A DNA stretch of 64,000 bases from Halobacteriales archaeon QS_6_64_34 (GTDB taxonomy: Archaea; Halobacteriota; Halobacteria; Halobacteriales; Haloarculaceae): assembly GCA_003020925.1 (NCBI GenBank), contig PXRT01000007.1, positions 11,248-75,247 of the forward strand. Direction: 5' to 3'. The notes under the pieces were generated by a model, which had not been told where the DNA came from, made no database searches, and saw only the letters and a program-made list of their open reading frames with translations. A program made the position numbers and the translations under genes. Position 1 is the stretch's first letter. Every line of letters begins with the position of its first letter. Below are positions 32,021-40,562 of the stretch, piece by piece.

Positions 32021-32056
32021 CTCAGAGGGAGTGGTAAGCGGACAGAAGCAATCCGC

Positions 32057-32965
32057 TCAGGCTTCGACTGCCTCTCGCTTCGCGTCCGGTTCCGCACCCA
32101 GTGCGAGTCGCACGCTCTCCTCGAACCCCGTCAGGTCGACCTCGATGACCTGCTCGATGCTGTCGTCCGTGACGACAACGCGGTTCTGGAGACCGTCGAC
32201 AAGGGGCTTGGCAACGCTTACGTCCACGTCGGTCACCAGACCGAGCCAGCGGGCCGACAGCCCGGGCGAGAGGACGGGAACGGGGATGATGAGCGGGCGT
32301 CGACCGCCCAGAATCCGGGCCGTCGTCGTCAGTATCTCCTGATACGTGAGGACATCTGGGCCGCCGATATCGTATGTTTCGCCGGCGGTCTCGGGCGTTT
32401 CGAGGACGCCCACGAGGTAGGTCGCCACGTCGTCGATGTAGATGGGTTGACACTCCGTGCGGACCCACGAGGGCGTCACCATCACCGGCAGCCGGGCGGC
32501 GAGCTGGCGAATTATCCGGAAGCTCGCCGACCCCTCGCCGATGACGATAGCCGCTCGGAGCGCGGTCAGGTCGGCCGCGCCGTCGCCGAGCAGCCGTTCG
32601 ACCTCGCGGCGCGATTGCAGGTGCTCGGAGAGCCCCTCGTCCTCGTTGCCCAGCCCGCCGAGGTAGACGATGCGCTCGATACCGGCGGCGTCGACGGCAT
32701 CACGGAAGTTCCGGGCGGCGCGGCGGTCCCGCTCCTCGAAGTCCTCGCCGGCCCCCATCGAGTGGACGAGGTAGTAGGCCAGGTCGACGCCCGGAAGCGA
32801 GAGGTCGTGGTCAAGCACGTCGCCCTCAGCCACCTCGACGCCTGCGGGGGCGACGTAGCTCGTCGGGTCCCGCGTCAGCGCGACGACGTCGTGACCCCGG
32901 TCGACCAGTTCGGGCACGAGGTGGCTCCCGACGAAGCCGGAGGCACCGGTGACGAGCACTCGCAT
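32057..32965 (-). CDS. NAD(P)-binding SDR-like protein (NDUFA9-like)
   Basis: MRVLVTGASGFVGSHLVPELVDRGHDVVALTR; VDLAYYLVHSMG. Confidence 0.9.
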   Translation of the reverse strand: MRVLVTGASGFVGSHLVPELVDRGHDVVALTRDPTSYVAPAGVEVAEGDVLDHDLSLPGVDLAYYLVHSMGAGEDFEERDRRAARNFRDAVDAAGIERIVYLGGLGNEDEGLSEHLQSRREVERLLGDGAADLTALRAAIVIGEGSASFRIIRQLAARLPVMVTPSWVRTECQPIYIDDVATYLVGVLETPETAGETYDIGGPDVLTYQEILTTTARILGGRRPLIIPVPVLSPGLSARWLGLVTDVDVSVAKPLVDGLQNRVVVTDDSIEQVIEVDLTGFEESVRLALGAEPDAKREAVEA

Positions 32966-33069
32966 ATCCGTAGCTTGGACTCCAGTGGCTTAACAGCCAG
33001 CCACGGGCGGGGTCAGTACCGGTCCCCTCACTGGGCTAATCGTCGGCGTCGGTCCGCGCCCGGCACCGC

Positions 33070-33633
33070 TTACGCTACGCCAGCGGGTAGCTCGACAGTG
33101 TCACCGACGCCCACGCCGGTCCGATTCGTCCAGCCACGATTCACTTCGAGGACGTACTTGCCCTGACCGGGGTAGCGCTCGCTATAGGACTCACCCTCCG
33201 GCGGCCTGGAGGCGTGGTGGATGGTGGTGATAGTTCTGTTCTCCGCGATGAAGATGATGTCCAGGTCGAAGTCCATCTCCCGCATGACGTAGGTCTGCGT
33301 GCCTTCTTCGGGATGGACAAACAGCATGCCCTCGTCCGGACCGAGCGACTCGGTGTCGCTGAGGCCGGTGTACCGTTGTCGCTCGTTGGCGGCGATGCGC
33401 ACGTCGACGGTCGCCAGTGTCCGCGAGCCATCACACGCTGCGACGGCAGTCCGATTGGGCGGCGTGGTACACGGCGTGATTGTGTTGCTGTCGGTGTCGG
33501 TGACCGTCACCGTCCCCCGGTCGTACTCGCCGACGCCGACGACATCGACCCAGAGCCCGGTCTGGATGGCGAGGACTGCGACGGCGAGCGCGACGACGAG
33601 CCCGACGAAGGCGACGACTGCACGGCGTGCCAT
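33070..33633 (-). CDS. DUF192 family exported protein
   Basis: RYTGLSDTESLGPDEGMLFVHPEEGTQTYVMREMDFDLDIIFI; N-terminal hydrophobic segment. Confidence 0.9.
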   Translation of the reverse strand: MARRAVVAFVGLVVALAVAVLAIQTGLWVDVVGVGEYDRGTVTVTDTDSNTITPCTTPPNRTAVAACDGSRTLATVDVRIAANERQRYTGLSDTESLGPDEGMLFVHPEEGTQTYVMREMDFDLDIIFIAENRTITTIHHASRPPEGESYSERYPGQGKYVLEVNRGWTNRTGVGVGDTVELPAGVA

Positions 33634-33717
33634 ACCCGTAGCGTGGGCCAGGTGTGGCCTAAGCGTTCCGACCCAGAGAGAAAGCGTTATTCCTGCCGGT
33701 GGAAAAATCGGTAGTGC

Positions 33718-33791
33718 GGGTCCGTGGTCTAGTTGGTTATGACGTGGCCTTTACAAGGCCGAGGTCGGTGGTTCGAATCCGCCCGGACCCA
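33718..33791 (+). tRNA. tRNA-Val (TAC)
   Basis: Acceptor GGGTCCG/CGGACCC+A; anticodon loop CTTTACAAG; T-arm GGTTCGAATCC. Confidence 0.94.
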
Positions 33792-33952
33792 CTATTCCTG
33801 TTGCGAGCAATCCGCGAGTGATGGAGTCGTGACGGAGGATGGATTCGAGCCCAGAGAGCAGCGCTCTCGAGTCCTCTCCTCCGGAACGTGACACAACTGT
33901 CACGCTGTCACCTGGCGAAACCCACTTACCTACCGTTGTGGTACCACCACGC

Positions 33953-34072
33953 ATGATAGACGGGTCGACGTGTCCCCGCTGTAGCGGCCACGTCTCGACG
34001 GACGACGGGACGGAGTACACCTGCGACGACTGCGGAGCAGCCTTCGACAACGCAGACCTCTTTCTCCCCTAG
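33953..34072 (+). CDS. Very small zinc-ribbon protein (39 aa)
   Basis: MIDGSTCPRCSGHVSTDDGTEYTCDDCGAAFDNADLFLP: two CxxC pairs. Confidence 0.7.
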   Translation: MIDGSTCPRCSGHVSTDDGTEYTCDDCGAAFDNADLFLP

Positions 34073-34124
34073 GGCGGCGGGGTATCGAAATCCTTTTTTC
34101 TACCCTCGTCGTCACTCGATATGC

Positions 34125-34198
34125 GCCGCCTTAGCTCAGACTGGGAGAGCACTCGACTGAAGATCGAGCTGTCCCCGGTTCAAATCCGGGAGGCGGCA
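34125..34198 (+). tRNA. tRNA-Phe (GAA)
   Basis: Acceptor GCCGCCT/AGGCGGC+A; anticodon loop CTGAAGA; T-arm CCCCGGTTCAAATCCGGG. Confidence 0.95.
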
Positions 34199-34250
34199 TA
34201 TTTCGAACCCGTGAGCAACAGCGAACGGGTGAGAAAACGACGCCGACCGC

Positions 34251-34330
34251 GATTTGAACCCTGGAAGTCACAGCCCGCGCAGCGAAGCGAGCAGGACTGT
34301 CTTCCTCCGGTTCAAATCCGGGAGGCGGCA
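34251..34330 (+). repeat. Exact 24-bp copy of tRNA-Phe 3' end (34307-34330 = 34175-34198) inside an imperfect palindrome
   Basis: gatttgaacc (34251-34260) is the reverse complement of ggttcaaatc (34309-34318); ggaag/cttcc inner arms. Confidence 0.85.
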
Positions 34331-34489
34331 CTCTTCTCCGAATCGTTCGGTAATGACCGTACAGCGCCCGATTTCGGCACTTTTTCCGAGTCACACAGGC
34401 CGCTGATTGGCCGTGTATGGAGATTGTTTGTCGGGACGATGGATATGTTTCGTCGTGGAGCGCGCCTTGACGGAAATGCAAGGAGAAAG

Positions 34490-34509
34490 CCTCGCGCTTT
34501 AGCGCGGGG
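34490..34509 (+). other. Hairpin resembling the TnpB-element terminal hairpin at 36029-36048
   Basis: cctcgcgc-ttta-gcgcgggg; compare cctcgccg-ttca-cggcgggg at 36029-36048. Confidence 0.5.
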
Positions 34510-34598
34510 ATGAATCCGATACGATATATCCAAACCCACACGACTCACTCGCCCCGTAATCCCTACGTTTATTTTACTGTGACACGCATATATCATTT

Positions 34599-35999
34599 GT
34601 GAGCGACCGGCCACAACGAACGAACACGTACACTGCTGATCCGGTCAATGACCGGTATCGGGAGTGCTTGTTCGAGTGGCTGGCCGCCCATGCCCCACTC
34701 TGGAACCAGATCACCTATCGTCGTCGCCAGCAGTACTTCGACGAGGACGGCGACATATGGGACGCCGAATACACCGACCTGTACGATCAATACGCCCCAA
34801 TCCTTGGGAAAGCGACGTGCCAGCAACTTGCTCGGAAAAACGCAGAGGCCTGGCGCAGTCACTTCGAACTCCTCTCACTGTACCGTGATGGATCGAATCA
34901 GTTAGTGACGGAGAAACCGTCACCGCCTGGGTATTGGGGCACTCGTGAGGACGGCTACGAGTTGCACGGTCTCGTCCGCAACGACCTGTACACGTTCGAC
35001 TGGAACGAACAGCGAAGTGTACTTGATTTCGGTGTTGGTGACGTGCTTGAAGACCGGTACGGCTTTGATTACAACGAACGTCTCACACTCGAAGTCCGTG
35101 GTGATCCGCAGTGGCGTGGCGACGACAGTCGATTGGAGCTCATTTACGATGAGCACACTGACCAGCTTCGTGTCCAGCATCCCGTCCGCATTCACCCAGT
35201 CAATCTCAGACAACAGCGGGCGGATGCATTCACTCACACACTCGATTCCGAGAACACGACGCAGTCAGCAGCAATCGATGTCGGTGCAAACAACACGCTG
35301 GCGGTCGTCACGGAAGACGGTGACACTGCCGTGTATCATGCCCGCCCGGAGTTCAAACGGTTCCAGAAGCAATCGGAACGCATTGCAACACTTCACTCTG
35401 AACTCCCGGACGAACAGCACACCAGTAAGCAGATCCAACGGGTGTACGAGACACGGTCACGGCAGCGTACCCATAGTCGTGATGCAGCAGTCAAACACGC
35501 TGCGGAGTGGTTGCTTGAACGCAACGTCGATACCGTGTACGTCGGTGAGTTAACTAATGTCCTTTCGACGCACTGGTGTGCTGACGTGAACGAAAAAACG
35601 CATGCGTTCTGGTCACACCGCCAGCTTGTTGAGCGAATCCACCTGACACTCGGTGATGTTGGCATCACCGTGACGGAAACCGGTGAGTCTGAGTCGAGTA
35701 GTGAGTGTCCTGAGTGCAGGAGTGATTCAGTCACTCGGGATGGTGATTCGTTCCGGTGTGACGCGTGCGATCTAGAAGCGCATGCTGATGTGGTTGGGGC
35801 GTGGAACATGTTGCAGTCTGAAGTCGGGCCGATGGCGCGGCCTGCTGCCCTGTCTGCTGAACGCGGCAGGGACGCATCCACCGGTGGGGCGTACTGGCAG
35901 TGGGATGACCACGGCTGGATACCCGCGGGCGATGGGGAACAGTCGTGCTCGCTTGACCAACCCAGTATCAGCAAACCCGCAAGTTCACAGCCGGGGTAA
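34599..35999 (+). mobile_element. tnpB: IS200/IS605 (IS1341-type) TnpB RNA-guided nuclease-like protein, no adjacent TnpA
   Basis: RuvC-like AAIDVGANNTLAVV, DTVYVGEL, zinc finger CPECRSDS...CDACDLEAHADVVGAWNM. Confidence 0.9.
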
Positions 36000-36059
36000 T
36001 CACCTGGGTGGATTACCCACGGAGGAATCCTCGCCGTTCACGGCGGGGAGGACGTCAAA
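35994..36059 (+). ncRNA. Putative omegaRNA (reRNA) 3' scaffold overlapping tnpB stop
   Basis: Stem-loop gggtaatcacc-tg-ggtggattaccc (one bulged g) overlaps the tnpB stop; second stem-loop 36029-36048; ends ggaggacgtcaa. Confidence 0.6.
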
Positions 36060-36222
36060 CTGGGACCGAGTCGACTGTTGGACTCGAACTACGTCGCGCG
36101 TGACTTCACCAGAAACGATGGGGTTGCTAACAGTTCACAGAGGATTCGGCTTTCACCAATGACGCGGTTTCTTTCGAGTGGTACGCCCTATCGTTTTCAT
36201 CCACCCGCTCCTACCCGACTCC

Positions 36223-37212
36223 ATGACTCTTGGCTCTACGTGGAACAACCTGCTCGAAAATGTTGAAGAGCTTCCGGCGGACGCAACCCTGATAACGCCG
36301 CTGTCGCGCAAAGCCTTCGGTGTCGAGGACGTGCAACAGCACCGAGTGTTGATTCAGTACCGGGACAACGACGAGACGATTCCACTCCAGAAAGAGCAGT
36401 TTGAGACACTTCACCGTCGTATCCAAGACTCGCGTGGCGATTTCGACCTTGACCGTCTTCCCCCCGACGCCGAACCCTACGCCACCGTGCTGTCCCTACA
36501 CCCGCGCTTCGAGGTGGACGACCGAGGGGGGATGCTAACCGAAAGCGACCAGTCGACGGGGTCGCCACTGGTGGAAGCACAAGGGGACACTGACGACGCC
36601 GATGAAGAGCGCAAGGAACCCGACGTAGACGTGTATGCCGACGCTCTACTGCTGATTGATGTACTCGAACGTCATGACGTTACGACCCTCGAAGATACCG
36701 AGACACCGGCGCTGGTCAACCTCTACACCCTGCTGTCGGACGTGCAACGGAACGCCAATGACCTACGGAAAGAAATTCGGAGCGTCCTTCTCGACCACCT
36801 GCACCACGAACAGCCAGTCTCCGGGCAATATGGGTCCGTTCAACGCACCGCCCGTCGAAACCGCTCACTCAAAGACGATGAACTGGTGTTGAACGCCTTC
36901 GAGTCCGCCGGAATCGACCGTGAACGGCTGACCACTGTCGATTCGAGCAAGGTAGACGAAGCGCTTGACGTGACGGAAATTTCCGAGTCAGACGTATACG
37001 AGATTGAAGAGAGCGAGTACGTACGGAAAGCCGACGTTGACGAAGACGAGAAAGAAACGCGACTACAAGGGCTGAAAGACCAGCTTGCGGCTACAGAAGG
37101 CGAGGAAGCCGTCGAACTTCGCGCGGAAATCGAAGAACTCGAGGACCGGATTGCCGAACTGACGGAGTTCCAGTCGGGCCGGTCGTTCCACGAGTCGGCT
37201 ACTGGTGGGTAG
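36223..37212 (+). CDS. Accessory hypothetical protein with C-terminal coiled coil (plasmid/provirus-like)
   Basis: 329-aa ORF from MTLGSTWNNLLENVEELPADATL; C-terminal EEAVELRAEIEELEDRIAELTEF; neighbours tnpB and att-like repeat. Confidence 0.6.
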   Translation: MTLGSTWNNLLENVEELPADATLITPLSRKAFGVEDVQQHRVLIQYRDNDETIPLQKEQFETLHRRIQDSRGDFDLDRLPPDAEPYATVLSLHPRFEVDDRGGMLTESDQSTGSPLVEAQGDTDDADEERKEPDVDVYADALLLIDVLERHDVTTLEDTETPALVNLYTLLSDVQRNANDLRKEIRSVLLDHLHHEQPVSGQYGSVQRTARRNRSLKDDELVLNAFESAGIDRERLTTVDSSKVDEALDVTEISESDVYEIEESEYVRKADVDEDEKETRLQGLKDQLAATEGEEAVELRAEIEELEDRIAELTEFQSGRSFHESATGG

Positions 37213-37365
37213 CTCGGCTACTGGTTTAACAGTCTACTCATTTACGGGGTCTGTGAGGGCGTCATACAACGATTCACATATTTGTTCTTCGCTTCCCTGA
37301 TTTGCTCAATACAGATGACTCACTCACCGCTCGCTTCGCTCGCGGTTCGTTCGTCATACCGCAGA

Positions 37366-37387
37366 GAGACGCGCTCTCGCGCGTCTC
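37366..37387 (+). other. Perfect hairpin, 9-bp stem and 4-nt loop
   Basis: gagacgcgc-tctc-gcgcgtctc, intergenic. Confidence 0.5.
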
Positions 37388-37580
37388 GAACGGCAATCGA
37401 CACTTGAAATAAGAGACGCCGTCGTGCTGACTCCATCCTCTAAGTCTTGTACGCCACCTGTGACAGAAACCGACCATTTTCTGTCGTCCGTTGCATCGCT
37501 CACCTGTCTCGAGCCATTCTGTGACCGATATCAGAGTCTGTGAACTATTCTATGACGCCCGGATAAACTAGTTGTCCGCG

Positions 37581-39419
37581 TCAGCTCTCGTCGGGCGCGT
37601 AGTAGTACTCGCCCGCCGACTTCTGCTTGCGGTCCAGTTGCGAGTCGGGCTTGTTGATGCGGGGCCGCGACGTTCGCTCGTCCCGTCGGAAGGTGATGTC
37701 GAGGTTCGCGAGGAACTCGTTCATCCCCTCGCGCATCCCCTGTGGCGGGGCCGCGTGGCCGTTCTTCGCGGGCTCGCCGTCGAAGACGAGCAGCCGGTCG
37801 GCCAGCAGGTCAATCATGTAGATGTCGTGGTCGATGACCAGCGCCGTCGCGTCGTGGTTCTCGGCGTAGCGCCGAATCGCCGACGTTGCCAGCACCCGCT
37901 GTTCGACGTCCAGATGTGCGGAGGGCTCGTCGAGCAGGTAGAGGTCGGCGTCTTTCGAGAGACAGGCCGCGATGGCGACCCGCTGGCGCTCCCCGCCCGA
38001 GAGGTCGGTGAGTTGCTGTTCCATCACCGCGTCGAGCTGGAGCGGGTCGGCGATTTCGGTCGTCCAGTAGGAGCTGCCGAAGTCGTCGGTAATCGAGGCG
38101 AGGAAAGCGTCGACCCGCATCGGCTGGTCGATTTCGATGTACTGGGGTTTGTAGGCGATGTCGAGCCGGCTGTCGACCTCGCCGCTGGTGGGTTCGAGCC
38201 GCCCGGCGAGCATCTTTGCGAACGTCGACTTCCCGATGCCGTTGGGACCCACCACGCCGAGCACCTCGCTCTCGCGGATGGTGCCGGCCTCGACGTCGAG
38301 CGAGAACTCGCCCTCGCCGTAGGACTTCGTGAGGTCGGGGTATTCGATGACGACGTCGCCCGTCGACCCGGGCCGGGGGGCGTGTTCCTCGAACTCGATT
38401 TCCGTCTGGCGGATGCGCATGTTCTCGTTCTCGAGGAAGCCCCAGAGATACTGGTTGATGCCCTTCTTCGTGGACTTGGGTGGCGTGATGATACCGAACG
38501 CGCCGGGCGAGCCGTAGGCGACGTTGATGTTGTCCGCAAGCAGGTCCAGGATGGCGAGGTCGTGCTCGACGACGAGCATCGAGCGGTCGCCGTCCTCGGC
38601 GAGGTCCCGAATCAGGCGGGCTGCGGTCATCCGCTGGCCGATATCGAGGTAGGGCGTAATCTCGTCGAGGAAGTAGAAGTCGGCGTCCCGGGCGAGCGTG
38701 GCGACCAGCGCGACCCGCTGGAGCTCCCCGCCCGAGAGGTCGTCGATGTGGTTGTCGACGACCGGGCGGATGCCGGTGCGGTCGATGAGCCCCGCTAAGG
38801 CGCCCCGCTCGTCGGTCTGTTCGAGTAGCTCCATCGCCGGCCCGTCGAACTGGTCGGGGATGCGGTCGACGTACTGGGGTTTGCGGGCGACGGTCACGTC
38901 GCCGTCGCGCATCTGTTCGAGGTAGTCCTGTAGCGCGGTGCCCCGGTACTCGTCGAGAATCTCGTCCCAGCTGGGTTCGGCGCCGTACCGGCCCAGATTG
39001 GGCGCCATCTCGTCGGCGAGGATGCGGACGGCCGTGGTCTTCCCGATGCCGTTCGGGCCCAGGATGCCGGTGACCTGGCCCTCGGCCGGCGACGGGAGCC
39101 CGTACAGCGCAAAGGAGTTCTCGCCGTAGCGGTGGACGGGGTCGTCGTCAAGCTCCTGGGGGAGATTGATGATTTCGATGGCGTCGAACGGACACTTGTT
39201 GACACAGATGCCACAGCTCTCACCCAGACATATCTCCTCGGAGATGCGGACCTGGTCGGGCTTGCCCTCGAACTCCTCGTCTTCCTCGTAGGTGTCGCCC
39301 CGTTTGACGATACACTCCTTCCCGCTCCGGTTTGGCGGGCAGTAGTTCATACACTCGTAGTTACAGCGGTCGGGCTGGCACCGCTCCAGGTCGACCACTG
39401 CGATGCTGTCGTCGGCCAT
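37581..39419 (-). CDS. ABCE1/Rli1 ribosome-recycling ATPase
   Basis: Fe-S N-terminus (CQPDRCNYECMNYCP; CLGESCGICVNKCPFDAI), two ABC cassettes (GPNGIGKTT, GPNGIGKSTF). Confidence 0.97.
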   Translation of the reverse strand: MADDSIAVVDLERCQPDRCNYECMNYCPPNRSGKECIVKRGDTYEEDEEFEGKPDQVRISEEICLGESCGICVNKCPFDAIEIINLPQELDDDPVHRYGENSFALYGLPSPAEGQVTGILGPNGIGKTTAVRILADEMAPNLGRYGAEPSWDEILDEYRGTALQDYLEQMRDGDVTVARKPQYVDRIPDQFDGPAMELLEQTDERGALAGLIDRTGIRPVVDNHIDDLSGGELQRVALVATLARDADFYFLDEITPYLDIGQRMTAARLIRDLAEDGDRSMLVVEHDLAILDLLADNINVAYGSPGAFGIITPPKSTKKGINQYLWGFLENENMRIRQTEIEFEEHAPRPGSTGDVVIEYPDLTKSYGEGEFSLDVEAGTIRESEVLGVVGPNGIGKSTFAKMLAGRLEPTSGEVDSRLDIAYKPQYIEIDQPMRVDAFLASITDDFGSSYWTTEIADPLQLDAVMEQQLTDLSGGERQRVAIAACLSKDADLYLLDEPSAHLDVEQRVLATSAIRRYAENHDATALVIDHDIYMIDLLADRLLVFDGEPAKNGHAAPPQGMREGMNEFLANLDITFRRDERTSRPRINKPDSQLDRKQKSAGEYYYAPDES

Positions 39420-39420
39420 C

Positions 39421-39717
39421 TCAAGTCCCCGCTGTCAGCAAAATTCCCCACGACACGAACCAGAGCGCGAACGTCATAAAGGAGATGTAGAGGTAGTCCT
39501 TGCCCGAGAAGTCGTCGTCCAAGATACCGATGCCCCGCAACAGCGGGAGCTGCACGAAGATGGCGGCGAGGACGACGAGCAGCCCGACAGTGTCGGTCGC
39601 ACCGCTCGCCACGGCGTTCGAGACGAACGCCGCGCCGATACCGGCTATCGCCGTTATCGTCGTGACAGTAAGCCCCCGCATGTGGGAGCTCATTCCGTCC
39701 GCCGATTCCGTAGCCAT
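39421..39717 (-). CDS. EMC6-like small membrane protein
   Basis: Hydrophobic 98-aa protein ending KDYLYISFMTFALWFVSWGILLTAGT; adjacent to ABCE1. Confidence 0.7.
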   Translation of the reverse strand: MATESADGMSSHMRGLTVTTITAIAGIGAAFVSNAVASGATDTVGLLVVLAAIFVQLPLLRGIGILDDDFSGKDYLYISFMTFALWFVSWGILLTAGT

Positions 39718-39848
39718 ACCCACATCTGGACGACCCGCAACCAAAAGGGGCGCGGTTCCGGGACAGAGCCGGGCCAGACCTGCGCGAGCGACGGTCTATC
39801 GGAGCTACTCCTCAATCTTTATGCATCCGGCGACATTCGTAGCAGCTA

Positions 39849-40115
39849 ATGACGGAAACCGATGGGGAGGGCATCACGGACCTACCACCCAGCGCGAAGC
39901 TCGTCTACAAGGTACTGGAGTACGACGGGCCGCTGACCCAGAAGGGCATCGTCGAGGAGTCGATGCTCTCGGCCCGGACGGTCCGCTACGCGCTCGAACG
40001 ACTCGACGAGGTGGGAGTTATCGAGGAGGACGTCTACTTCGCCGACGCCAGACAGAATCTCTACGAACTGACAGAACTCTCCGCCGACCAGGCCGACCCC
40101 GCCATCTCGGATTGA
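39849..40115 (+). CDS. Winged-helix (MarR/TrmB-like) DNA-binding protein
   Basis: LPPSAKLVYKVLEYDGPLTQKGIVEESMLSARTVRYALERLDEVGVIEED. Confidence 0.85.
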   Translation: MTETDGEGITDLPPSAKLVYKVLEYDGPLTQKGIVEESMLSARTVRYALERLDEVGVIEEDVYFADARQNLYELTELSADQADPAISD

Positions 40116-40242
40116 CGCTTCTACCGCCGTTCGTCTGTACAGGCCGGACAGCGCCGGTGTCCGTCACCGACTCGCGTTCTGCAGAACCCACAGCCTCGCC
40201 TCGACCGGTTCCGTAGCGACGCACGGATACCCCTGCGGACGC

Positions 40243-40410
40243 TCATGCCAGCTCTCCACAGGACCGACACCGTGCGCGGTTCGCCGACGGGTCATACACC
40301 AGTGCGATTTCGCGACAGTAGCGACAGTAGCGGTCACTCGACATCTCCGCAGTCTCGGTAGCCGCCGACAGCGTCGTCGATTCGACGGCGTGTGATTCGT
40401 TCACTGCCAT
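40243..40410 (-). CDS. Small zinc-finger protein
   Basis: C-terminal YCRYCREIALVYDPSANRARCRSCGELA. Confidence 0.6.
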   Translation of the reverse strand: MAVNESHAVESTTLSAATETAEMSSDRYCRYCREIALVYDPSANRARCRSCGELA

Positions 40411-40562
40411 GTCAACACCAACCACAGATACACGGAAAAGTGCTGTGGACATACATATAGGAAAGTCCTTATATTCTATTTCCATCTATGGATATCTCCG
40501 AACTGATGGTAAAAACACAGTGATAACTGGCGCAGATATGAATAAATGTGTCTATAGAGTGC

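Noticed and set aside
34121-34513. 130-aa ORF overlapping tRNA-Phe
   Set aside because: Reads through the tRNA gene and its duplicated 3' end; not supported as coding.
37274-37477. 67-aa minus ORF before ABCE1
   Set aside because: Spans the intergenic perfect hairpin and low-complexity inverted repeats; no coding signal.
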